Below are positions 15,734 to 22,333 of a stretch of DNA of 22,333 nt, piece after piece. Both the position numbers and the translations under genes were made by a program. Within the stretch, counting starts at the first letter, position 1, and each line of letters opens with the position of its first letter. The stretch spans positions 1 to 22,333 of the forward strand of contig CAIVOW010000047.1 in the NCBI GenBank assembly GCA_903907665.1, in the 5' to 3' direction. This stretch comes from an uncultured Actinomycetes bacterium. GTDB taxonomy: Bacteria > Actinomycetota > Actinomycetes > Nanopelagicales > Nanopelagicaceae. The notes below the pieces were generated by a model. It saw only the letters and a program-made list of their open reading frames with translations. It was not told the DNA's origin and searched no databases.

Positions 15734-16953
15734 GCACAGATATACAGCCAGAGCTAAATCTAAAATCAGCAGCCGCTGATTATTGGTCCCGAATCAAGTC
15801 AGGAGATATCGGTTCATTACCTGCAGTTCTTGGCTTGGTATTTCTCTGTATCATTTTTGGTTTCATGTCAGATGTCTTCCTTACGCCAGGAAACTTTGCA
15901 AACCTATTAACCCAAGCGGCCTCCGTCATCGTGATTGCAATGGGCTTGATTTTCGTCCTATTACTTGGGGAAATTGATCTCTCTGCCGGCTATGCATCTG
16001 GAGTTACCGGAGCGGTTCTCGTACTGCTGGTTACCAATCATGGTTGGCCTTGGTATGCCGCATTGGCAATTTCTATTGCGGTCGGCGCTCTCATGGGTTG
16101 GGCAATTGGATTCCTCGTGGCTCGAGTTGGAATTCCTTCATTCGTTGTGACTCTCGCGGCATTCTTAGCTTTCCAAGGGTTACTTCTCCTGCTTGCAGGT
16201 GAAGGTGGAACTATCCGCATCGATGATAAAACAATCTTGGCCGTTCAAAATAACAATATGAAGCCAATAATAAGCTGGGCATTTTTTATCATTTGTAGTG
16301 CGATATATGTATTGAGTGGATTAAACCGCATCAATTCGCGCCGCAAGCTCGGTTTGAAATCTGATCTCAAGATTTTGTGGGGACTTAAAACAGGTGGACT
16401 TTTGCTTGTAACTGGTGGAGCGGTTTGGGCGCTTTGCATGGAACGTTCGAATAATCCCCAGCTGGTTAGCTTAAAAGGTATTCCAGATGTAGTTCCACTC
16501 ATCCTTGCAATTTTGGTGGTGGGTACTTTTGTTCTTGGACGAACCGCTTTCGGTCGCCACCTTTATGCAGTTGGTGGCAACGCTGAGGCAGCCAGGCGCG
16601 CCGGCATAAACGTTAAAGCAATTCGCACATCAGTCTTCATAATCTGTTCAGCACTTTCAGCAGTTGCCGGGATGCTCTTTGCTTCCCGACAGAATTCAAT
16701 TTCACCAACTACGGGTGGATCATCAACCCTGCTTTATGCAGTTGGCGCCGCTGTAATTGGTGGAACATCGTTATTTGGTGGAAAAGGAAAGCTTCGTGAT
16801 GCGATTCTTGGTGGCCTCGTTGTAGCGGTTATCGATAATGGTATGGGCCTTCTTGGATATGCAGCAGGTATTAAGTTCATCGTTACTGGACTAGTTCTAC
16901 TTGTCTCAGCAGGAGTAGATGCGCTTTCCCGCAAGGGCGGTTCAGGTTCGTAA
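15730..16953 (+). CDS. xylH: Xylose-type ABC transporter permease
   Basis: This 407-residue integral membrane protein is the channel subunit of a CUT2-family sugar importer (BPD_transp_2 domain). It has about ten hydrophobic segments, the cytoplasmic coupling loop GGNAEAARRAGI (about 277-288) and a conserved C-terminal region VIGGTSLFGGKGKL. The length and the extra central helices resemble XylH rather than the shorter RbsC type. The start overlaps the ATPase stop by 4 nt. A perfect bidirectional terminator follows 7 bp after the stop. Adjacency to a XylF-like protein and to xylose isomerase supports D-xylose as substrate. Confidence 0.92.
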   Translation: MSTDIQPELNLKSAAADYWSRIKSGDIGSLPAVLGLVFLCIIFGFMSDVFLTPGNFANLLTQAASVIVIAMGLIFVLLLGEIDLSAGYASGVTGAVLVLLVTNHGWPWYAALAISIAVGALMGWAIGFLVARVGIPSFVVTLAAFLAFQGLLLLLAGEGGTIRIDDKTILAVQNNNMKPIISWAFFIICSAIYVLSGLNRINSRRKLGLKSDLKILWGLKTGGLLLVTGGAVWALCMERSNNPQLVSLKGIPDVVPLILAILVVGTFVLGRTAFGRHLYAVGGNAEAARRAGINVKAIRTSVFIICSALSAVAGMLFASRQNSISPTTGGSSTLLYAVGAAVIGGTSLFGGKGKLRDAILGGLVVAVIDNGMGLLGYAAGIKFIVTGLVLLVSAGVDALSRKGGSGS

Positions 16954-16960
16954 GTCAAAG

Positions 16961-16992
16961 AAAAAAGCCCCCACTCGCGTGGGGGCTTTTTT
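16961..16992. terminator. Perfect bidirectional intrinsic terminator
   Basis: AAAAAAGCCCCCAC (16961-16974) and GTGGGGGCTTTTTT (16979-16992) form a 14-bp perfect stem with a TCGC loop. A 6-base T-tract is present in either direction. It serves both the transporter operon and the converging xylA gene. Confidence 0.97.
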
Positions 16993-17001
16993 AATGACCT
17001 T

Positions 17002-18156
17002 TTACTTTCCAAAACCCATCAGATGTTCAATGGCAAGTTGATCAAGTTTCTCATAACCATATCCACGCTTACCGGCAGCTTCTACATCAAAAGAATCCTT
17101 CTCCAGATCCTTCCAACTCTCCCCTGCCTTCAACGTTGGCTCTGCAAGTTCGTCGAGTCCGGCTTCAACGAGCGCAGCTTGAACGCGAGAATCTGCACGG
17201 AATGAGGCAGCGCGCTCTTTAAGCATCAAATACGTATTCATATTTGCTGAAGCTGATTCCCAAACACCTTTGTCATCTTCTGTGCGAAGCGGCTTGTAAT
17301 CAAAGTGCTTTGGACCGGCGTAGTTGTAACGCTCAAGTAAATCAACGAGATAAAAGGCTGACTTCAAATCGCCATGACCAAAGACGAGATCCTGGTCGTA
17401 CTTAGGGCCGTGCTGCCCATTGAGGTCGATGTGGAAAAGCTTTCCTTGCCAGAGGGCTTGCGCAATGCCGTGGACAAAGTTAAGGCCCGCCATTTGTTCA
17501 TGTCCAACTTCTGGATTAACTCCAACCATTTCTGGATGATCAAGAGTCTCGATGAACCCGAGTGCGTGGCCAATAGTTGGCAAGAAGATGTCTCCGCGAG
17601 GCTCGTTTGGTTTTGGTTCAATTGCAAACTTCAGGTCATAACCTTTATCAATCACATACTGGCCAAGAATATTAAAACCTTCGCGATAACGCTCAAGTGC
17701 AACGTATGCATCTTTTACATCTGTTTCAGCGCCTTCGCGGCCACCCCAGCATACGTAAATCTTTGCACCTAGCTCAACTGCTAAATCAATATTGCGCATC
17801 ACTTTGCGAATTGCAAAACGTCGAATGTCTCGATTGTTCGAAGTAAGCGCGCCATCTTTAAATACCGGGTGTGAAAATAGATTTGTCGTAGCCATTGGAA
17901 CTTTCATACCAGTCTCATCAAGGGCCTTCTTGAATCTGGCGATATGCGCTGTGCGATCACTTTCACTACTTCCAAAGGGCACTAGGTCATCATCATGGAA
18001 GGTAACGCCATAAGCGCCACGCTTTGCGAGTTCATTGACGGTGCGCACTGGATCGAGCGGGTCGCGAGTCGCATCGCCAAAGGGATCGCGCGCTTGCCAA
18101 CCAACGGTCCAAAGGCCAAAGGTGAACTTATCTGCGGGTGTCGGCGTATTCGCCAT
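17002..18156 (-). CDS. xylA: Xylose isomerase, class I
   Basis: This enzyme interconverts D-xylose and D-xylulose. The 384-residue protein matches the shorter actinobacterial (Streptomyces/Arthrobacter) class. Active-site residues are all present: H54 with D57 (FHDDD), F94, W137, and K182. The metal ligands E180, E216, H219, D244, D254, D256 and D286 are also present, one residue lower than Streptomyces numbering. The ATG at 18156 gives the expected N-terminus; the GAGAATGAG before it is only a weak ribosome-binding site. It converges with the xylose-type transporter and shares its terminator. No xylulokinase is in the window. The enzyme family also isomerises glucose weakly. Confidence 0.98.
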   Translation of the reverse strand: MANTPTPADKFTFGLWTVGWQARDPFGDATRDPLDPVRTVNELAKRGAYGVTFHDDDLVPFGSSESDRTAHIARFKKALDETGMKVPMATTNLFSHPVFKDGALTSNNRDIRRFAIRKVMRNIDLAVELGAKIYVCWGGREGAETDVKDAYVALERYREGFNILGQYVIDKGYDLKFAIEPKPNEPRGDIFLPTIGHALGFIETLDHPEMVGVNPEVGHEQMAGLNFVHGIAQALWQGKLFHIDLNGQHGPKYDQDLVFGHGDLKSAFYLVDLLERYNYAGPKHFDYKPLRTEDDKGVWESASANMNTYLMLKERAASFRADSRVQAALVEAGLDELAEPTLKAGESWKDLEKDSFDVEAAGKRGYGYEKLDQLAIEHLMGFGK

Positions 18157-18191
18157 CTCATTCTCATTTCTCGCCTCAAAGGGAAGCGGTT

Positions 18192-18220
18192 TTGGATATT
18201 GCCTAACTTACCCCTAGCCT
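18192..18220 (+). promoter_or_regulatory. Candidate promoter of tRNA-Leu
   Basis: TTGGAT (18192-18197) and TAGCCT (18215-18220) are separated by 17 bp, upstream of the tRNA at 18261. Both boxes are imperfect, and the region is shared with the divergent xylA start, so this is tentative. Confidence 0.3.
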
Positions 18221-18260
18221 TCTCCTTGCGCCAGTAAGTACTTTCTATTGGAGCGCACTC

Positions 18261-18344
18261 GCGGGAGTGGTGAAATGGCAGACACGCAGGTCTTAGGAAC
18301 CTGTGCTTTACGGCGTGTGGGTTCAAGTCCCACCTTCCGCACCA
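18261..18344 (+). tRNA. tRNA-Leu (anticodon TAG)
   Basis: The 84-nt gene folds into a class II cloverleaf. The acceptor stem GCGGGAG pairs with CTTCCGC (one G-T pair). The anticodon stem CAGGT/ACCTG carries loop CTTAGGA with anticodon TAG at 18294-18296, and a T-arm with GTTCAAGTC follows the long variable arm. The terminal CCA is encoded (18342-18344). It reads CUN leucine codons, chiefly CUA. The MFS transporter start lies 52 bp downstream on the same strand with no terminator between. Confidence 0.97.
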
Positions 18345-18395
18345 GTACTTCTTTTGTACTGCTTTTTATTTTTCCACTTATTTATAGGAGTTCTC

Positions 18396-19883
18396 TTGTC
18401 AATTTCGTCCAAAAAAGGCACAACCACGTCCGCAGTAACGGAAGGCTTAGATCCAAATCGTTGGCGCACACTTTTTGTTGTTGCTATCTCCCAATTAATG
18501 GTCGTTCTAGATTCTTCAATCGTGAACATTGCCATTCCACAGGCTAAGCGCGACCTTCACATCTCCAGCGCAAATCAACAGTGGATTGTCACTGCCTACA
18601 CTTTGGCGTTTGGATCACTACTGCTTCTAGGTGGACGCATTGGTGACTTCGTAGGTCGCAAGCGCGTGCTAATCATTGGTCTTATCGGATTTGCGGCAGC
18701 TTCCGCACTGGGTGGCCTTGCATCCTCACAAGCACTCCTCTTTGCAGCCCGCGGACTCCAAGGCGTCTTTGGTGCACTTCTCGCCCCAGCCGCACTCGCA
18801 ATTATCTCGGTGACATTCACCGTGCCTAAGGAACGCGCTCGCGCTTTCGGCGTCATAGGTGCAATTTCTGGCGGCGGAGCTGCCATTGGCTTGATTCTCG
18901 GAGGAACGCTGACTGAATACTTCTCATGGCGATGGTGTCTTGGAGTTAACCTTCCAATCGCAATAATTGCTGCGCTTCTCGCACTCAAATACGTCCACGA
19001 GTCAAAGGCTCAAGGCGATAGAAGTTATGACATTCCTGGAGTAATCACAGCGTCGGCTGGTCTGTTCTCACTTGTCTACGGATTCAATCGCGCTGCGACA
19101 AATGGTTGGGGAAACACAACAACGATTGCGCTATTTATTGTTGCAGCAATTTTGCTAGCAGTATTTGTTCTCATCGAGCAGAAGGTCTCAAATCCACTTT
19201 TACCTCTTCGTATCGTGACCGAACGCAACCGCGGTGGTTCCTACTTAGGTTCACTCGTTGTCGGCGCAGGTTTATTCTCAATGTTCCTCTTCTTGGGCAT
19301 CTACTTTCAAACCATTCTTGGATATTCGCCGCTAAAATCAGGTTTCGCTTTCTTGCCGTTTACCGGAGGAATCATTGTATTTGCTGGCGTTGCCTCACAA
19401 TTACTTCCAAAAGTTGGACCAAAACCTTTGATGATTCCTGGGCTCATTGCCGCAAGTATTGGCCTGCTTATGCTCACGCGCATAACTCCAGAAACGTCCT
19501 ATGTAACGCATGTTCTTCCTTCAATTCTTATTATGTCTAGTGGAATGGCCCTTGTCTTCATTCCATTAACTACAACTTCTCTTCATGCGGTTGGAAACCA
19601 TGACTCTGGAATCGCTTCGGCAATGTTAAACACTAGCCAGCAGATTGGAGGATCGCTCGGAACAGCGCTGCTAAACACAATTGCTGCAACGGCGAGCACT
19701 GCATACATAGCAACTCATGCTTCACTTGGAAAGAACGCGGCAGCATTCGGAATTGTTCATGGATTTACGCAGGCTTTTAAAGTTGGAGCAGCCCTGCTCT
19801 TTGCTGGCGCCGTAGTCTTATTCTTCTTTCTCAACATCGGAAAAGATGCTGTCGTTGAAACCGAAGGCGTAGTGGTTCACTAG
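18396..19883 (+). CDS. MFS drug exporter, DHA2 (14-helix, EmrB/QacA) family
   Basis: This proton-driven inner-membrane transporter of 495 residues carries the DHA2 signature LDSSIVNIAIP in helix 1 (about 38-48). Motif A GGRIGDFVGRKR follows helix 2, and GAISGGGAAIGLILGG is an antiporter motif C-like segment. About 14 hydrophobic segments are present. The start is TTG at 18396, fixed by AGGAG 5 nt upstream. An ATG frame beginning at 18303 would lie inside the tRNA and is rejected. The gene follows tRNA-Leu and may be cotranscribed with it. Such proteins export drugs, dyes or metabolites; the substrate cannot be read from sequence. Confidence 0.9.
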   Translation: MSISSKKGTTTSAVTEGLDPNRWRTLFVVAISQLMVVLDSSIVNIAIPQAKRDLHISSANQQWIVTAYTLAFGSLLLLGGRIGDFVGRKRVLIIGLIGFAAASALGGLASSQALLFAARGLQGVFGALLAPAALAIISVTFTVPKERARAFGVIGAISGGGAAIGLILGGTLTEYFSWRWCLGVNLPIAIIAALLALKYVHESKAQGDRSYDIPGVITASAGLFSLVYGFNRAATNGWGNTTTIALFIVAAILLAVFVLIEQKVSNPLLPLRIVTERNRGGSYLGSLVVGAGLFSMFLFLGIYFQTILGYSPLKSGFAFLPFTGGIIVFAGVASQLLPKVGPKPLMIPGLIAASIGLLMLTRITPETSYVTHVLPSILIMSSGMALVFIPLTTTSLHAVGNHDSGIASAMLNTSQQIGGSLGTALLNTIAATASTAYIATHASLGKNAAAFGIVHGFTQAFKVGAALLFAGAVVLFFFLNIGKDAVVETEGVVVH

Positions 19884-19915
19884 TTAATTAGCTAGTTATT
19901 TAGCTAGCTAGCCAA
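19884..19915. other. TAG-rich convergent gap with repeated TTAGCTAG
   Basis: The 32-bp gap between the converging MFS and GNAT genes contains TTAGCTAG twice and further CTAG palindromes, with TAG or TAA in all three plus-strand frames. It can form small AT-rich hairpins but no convincing terminator with a T-tract. Confidence 0.5.
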
Positions 19916-20602
19916 CTACCGCGAATAGGTTACGAACTTTCCTATTTCTTGGAAGCCAACCTTTTTGTATGCGCTGATAGCTGGCACATTTGAAGAGATC
20001 ACTACAAGATAGATTCGCTCAATACCTCGGTCGTATGCCAGGCCGAGGATTCCAGCACAAACTTTTTGAGCATATCCCAAGCCGCGCATATCAGTATGTG
20101 TAGCGACTGAAGAGAGCATGTACTCACCTGACTCCCATTGCGTTATCGCAGCAATCGCTGCGATTTCCCCTTCAGGATTGCGCACTGCTCCCCAAAATTG
20201 AATTTCTGGATTACCTGGTTTTGCAGAGGAATCAGGCGCATGGGATTCTAAAAATGCAAGAATGAATTCATCATCCTCAAATGGCTCAATTTCATAACTT
20301 ACTTCTTGTGTAGCCAAAGCATGCGTTTGCCAATGATGCTGGGCTGTGAAAGCGGATGTTAAATACGAATCTAGATCTTGTGGGAGCGCGAAGCGGATCC
20401 ATTCTGATGGGATATGTGGAACTGGGCCGATAGCTAACCCAAAGAACCCTTCACTTGTGGTGCGTGTGAATGAAAGGCTATCGCCAGTTCGAATCGCTTC
20501 TACGAAAGCTCGCTTGGGAATCCATACCCGAGGCACATTTAATTCTCCGTAAAGTTCAAGAGCCCACTCCATGGCTTCCTCGTATGAAGAAGTGCGGTCC
20601 AT
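19916..20602 (-). CDS. GNAT family N-acetyltransferase
   Basis: The 228-residue cytoplasmic protein has a C-terminal GNAT domain (about 125-228). The acetyl-CoA loop is in the segment THTDMRGLGYAQKV, with R-G-L-G-Y matching the Q/R-x-x-G-x-G/A motif, and the conserved ending is NVPAISAYKKVGF. The N-terminal 120 residues are not a domain I recognise and may be a degenerate second GNAT fold. The substrate is unknown. It lies 27 bp downstream of the two-helix membrane protein gene. No Shine-Dalgarno sequence is present, but TAGAGT ends 6 nt before the ATG, so it may start as a leaderless transcript. It converges on the MFS gene. Confidence 0.85.
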   Translation of the reverse strand: MDRTSSYEEAMEWALELYGELNVPRVWIPKRAFVEAIRTGDSLSFTRTTSEGFFGLAIGPVPHIPSEWIRFALPQDLDSYLTSAFTAQHHWQTHALATQEVSYEIEPFEDDEFILAFLESHAPDSSAKPGNPEIQFWGAVRNPEGEIAAIAAITQWESGEYMLSSVATHTDMRGLGYAQKVCAGILGLAYDRGIERIYLVVISSNVPAISAYKKVGFQEIGKFVTYSR

Positions 20603-20608
20603 GGGTGG

Positions 20609-20614
20609 ACTCTA
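20609..20614 (-). promoter_or_regulatory. Candidate -10 hexamer for the GNAT gene
   Basis: TAGAGT (4 of 6, TAnnnT) on the minus strand is followed by CCACCC and the ATG. It has the same 6-nt spacing as upstream of hom and the copper monooxygenase-like gene. No ribosome-binding site is visible. Confidence 0.35.
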
Positions 20615-20629
20615 GCGAACGTAGCGCTT

Positions 20630-21562
20630 TTACAACTTACGTTGGTACCAGTTCTTCCAAATCAAACGATGAATTGGAATTTTATAAGGCAACTTCCTTA
20701 TGAATGGGAAGATTGGGAATAGAGCTAGGCCAATTGTAAGAAGGGCCAGAATAGACATCACTAATGTGTCGGCATTAGGCGATGACTTAAATGGTTCTAT
20801 TTGATAACCAAGTGAGAAGAGCCAGAGCCATGATTGTCCTGGCCAAGATCCTGTCTCGTTCATTACGCCCCATTGATCTCCACTCAGATGCTGTTTGTTA
20901 GCTAAATCCGCAAAATATCCTTCGCTATCAGCTAAGAAGAGAAGTGGCTTAGTGAAGTCAGTTGGTAGCGGGGTATCACTTGTGGTGAGTGCGCCATCTA
21001 GCGCACCAGACTTAGCCATAACAAGGAGTGAAGTAATCATTGCTGGTACTGGACCAAAGTTGTCTCCGGTATCAGCAACAGAAACTGCAGCTGGAGCTTT
21101 TGATAGCGCCTCGGCATAAGCAGTTGCCCATTTACCTTGTTGATCTGCTGAAGCAGCTTTCCATGAATTTACGGATTCTGTCGCGTTAATGTCATTCATT
21201 GTTAAAAGTGGTTCAACAACAAATGAGTTAGCTGGATCAACAGGAATGCGAACTCCTGCCCAATCTTGCAACTTAAGTGGTCCAAGTGTCGGACCTTTAG
21301 CTGCATGATTGTATGGAGCACCGTATCCGGCCGATGTTGTCGTTCCGGCTAATTCCCCCGTCGCAGTTTGAACAAAGTCTGGAGCATTTGTATTAGACCA
21401 TGATTTCAACGTAACTGCTTTATCATCAGGTGAACTAAAGAATAGTGATAGACCTGCAGCGAGAAGTGCAACTACAACAACTGCAATAACACCTTCTTTG
21501 ATAATGTCGTAGGGACGAACAGGTCCTGACCATTTCTTTGATGGATCAACTTTTATGACCAT
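20630..21562 (-). CDS. Two-helix membrane protein coupled to cytochrome b, function unknown
   Basis: I do not recognise this 310-residue protein with certainty. A short cytoplasmic N-terminus (RPYDIIKEG at 16-24) leads into a membrane helix at about 24-42. An extracytoplasmic region of about 215 residues follows, then a second helix at about 265-287 and a basic tail. It has no cysteine, so neither a CxxCH heme site nor Rieske ligands. The first helix with its preceding PYDIIKEG resembles the start of the cytochrome b C-terminal domain. SWPGQSWLWLF (239-249), just before the last helix, sits where PEWY would be expected. It could thus be a highly divergent second half of cytochrome b with a large insertion. 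The ATG overlaps the cytochrome b stop by one base (TAATG), strongly implying one complex. Confidence 0.75.
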   Translation of the reverse strand: MVIKVDPSKKWSGPVRPYDIIKEGVIAVVVVALLAAGLSLFFSSPDDKAVTLKSWSNTNAPDFVQTATGELAGTTTSAGYGAPYNHAAKGPTLGPLKLQDWAGVRIPVDPANSFVVEPLLTMNDINATESVNSWKAASADQQGKWATAYAEALSKAPAAVSVADTGDNFGPVPAMITSLLVMAKSGALDGALTTSDTPLPTDFTKPLLFLADSEGYFADLANKQHLSGDQWGVMNETGSWPGQSWLWLFSLGYQIEPFKSSPNADTLVMSILALLTIGLALFPIFPFIRKLPYKIPIHRLIWKNWYQRKL

Positions 21563-22197
21563 TAGAAAACACCTCCATCGATTGTTGCATCGTTATCAAT
21601 GGGAGGAACTACACCCTTACGGCGAACCAAAAGGATATGCCATACGACAATCACTCCGACCACAAGCGGTAAAAGTGAAACGTGTAACAAAATAGCTTGA
21701 CCAGTATTGAGAGTATTAAAAAATGCTCCAATACCCATGGCGTTGAATCCATCCTTCGCCTGGGTTGCAATCCATTGTGAGTCGAAATTAGTCTGAATCA
21801 AATATCCAGTTAATGCGGTCACAATTGAAGTTCCAAATGCGAGGACACCTGTGATCCATGTTGCCGTGCGCTTACCTCGCCAAGCCGCCATCCAGAATTT
21901 GCCCCATAGATGGACAACCATGAATACGAAGAAGAGTTCAACGCTCCAAAGGTGCATCGAATTCCAGAAGTGTCCAACACTTGATACGTGCCACCAAGAA
22001 GGACCTTCCAGGGTTAGTACAAGACCGGTTGCAATCAGCATGACTAGTGAAGCGATTGTTAAAACTCCGAAGACATAAATCCACGATGCTACATATGCTG
22101 GCTGATTATCTGGGAGTAGATCCTCTGGCTCCATTGTTTCAAGTGTGGATTTACGAAGCCTAGCGGTCCAATTTTTCTCGACTGGTGAATTACTCAT
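21562..22197 (-). CDS. Cytochrome b/b6-type N-terminal domain protein
   Basis: The 211-residue integral membrane protein has four hydrophobic helices (about 36-62, 80-104, 112-135, 168-192), matching helices A-D of cytochrome b. Heme-ligand histidine pairs are H82/H96 (spacing 14) and H172/H187 (spacing 15), the second being the b6-like spacing. The protein ends after helix D with KGVVPP, as in a split b6-type subunit. It probably carries two b hemes and moves electrons across the membrane from or to a menaquinol pool; this is inferred from the family. An AAAGG site precedes the ATG, which follows the upstream stop by 2 nt. The next gene overlaps its stop by 1 nt. Partners such as a Rieske protein are not in the window. 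Confidence 0.88.
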   Translation of the reverse strand: MSNSPVEKNWTARLRKSTLETMEPEDLLPDNQPAYVASWIYVFGVLTIASLVMLIATGLVLTLEGPSWWHVSSVGHFWNSMHLWSVELFFVFMVVHLWGKFWMAAWRGKRTATWITGVLAFGTSIVTALTGYLIQTNFDSQWIATQAKDGFNAMGIGAFFNTLNTGQAILLHVSLLPLVVGVIVVWHILLVRRKGVVPPIDNDATIDGGVF

Positions 22198-22199
22198 TT

Positions 22200-22333
22200 C
22201 TATTCATCCTTTCCTTGTGGGAAGGGGATAAAAATTGCCAATAAAAAGATTGCAAACATTGCTGCGATGATGACAAAGTTTCCGACTGATACTTGGAAGG
22301 GGCCAAATCCAAGAAAGTGGGCTGGGTGGTTTA
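22200..22333 (-). CDS. C-terminal end of an unidentified membrane protein (partial)
   Basis: The open frame enters from the right edge and stops with TAG at 22200-22202, leaving 43 residues. They comprise a short segment beginning NHPAHFLGFGPF, one membrane helix (about residues 15-36 of the fragment) and the tail PFPQGKDE. The stop lies 2 nt before the cytochrome b-type ATG, so it belongs to the same operon and probably the same complex. Too little is visible for a family call. A membrane subunit of the same redox complex is the obvious guess. Confidence 0.75.
   Translation of the reverse strand, partial: NHPAHFLGFGPFQVSVGNFVIIAAMFAIFLLAIFIPFPQGKDE

Noticed and set aside
18303..18395. Upstream ATG start for the MFS exporter
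   Set aside because: It lies inside tRNA-Leu; the TTG at 18396 has AGGAG at 5 nt and gives a normal N-terminus.

Overview
The window looks like chromosomal DNA of a low-GC actinobacterium, most plausibly a streamlined freshwater lineage of the Nanopelagicales (acI) type. This placement is inferred from gene content and was not tested by a search. The reasons are the actinobacterial gene order argS-lysA-hom-thrC-thrB-rho-rpmE-prfA-prmC, a Rho factor with a long Asp/Ser plus Arg/Asp/Asn low-complexity insertion, a class I xylose isomerase, very short intergenic gaps, several apparently leaderless genes, and base composition visibly below 50% GC.

Layout. Positions 1-354 (minus) hold the N-terminal part of a secreted alpha/beta hydrolase. 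Divergent from it, 435-1628 (plus) encodes a secreted protein that keeps all six copper ligands of the peptidylglycine/dopamine monooxygenase fold. It is followed by a Gfo/Idh/MocA oxidoreductase (1671-2660). From 13565 down to 2670 all genes lie on the minus strand: argS, lysA, hom, thrC, thrB (arginyl-tRNA synthetase plus the lysine and threonine branch of aspartate metabolism), then rho, rpmE, prfA and prmC (termination, ribosomal protein L31, release factor 1 and the methylase of its GGQ motif). A strong terminator separates rpmE from prfA. A folded leader precedes rpmE.

Positions 13734-16953 (plus) form a D-xylose-type ABC transporter: a XylF-like binding protein, an intrinsic terminator and a 15-bp tandem repeat, a single-cassette ATPase and a XylH-like permease. 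A perfect bidirectional terminator separates it from xylose isomerase, which converges on it. Import and isomerisation are therefore adjacent, but no xylulokinase or regulator is in the window. A tRNA-Leu(TAG) gene and a 14-helix-type MFS exporter with a TTG start follow. A GNAT acetyltransferase converges on the exporter.

The right end (20630-22333, minus) is a tightly coupled membrane operon: the tail of an unknown membrane protein, a cytochrome b N-terminal domain with four heme histidines, and a two-helix protein with a large extracytoplasmic domain. It resembles a split cytochrome b/b6 whose second half is very divergent and lacks the usual PEWY-type quinol motif. This is the most likely place for an undescribed system. 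Other notable themes are -10 hexamers placed 6-7 nt before SD-less start codons, and many short exact tandem duplications (9-16 bp).
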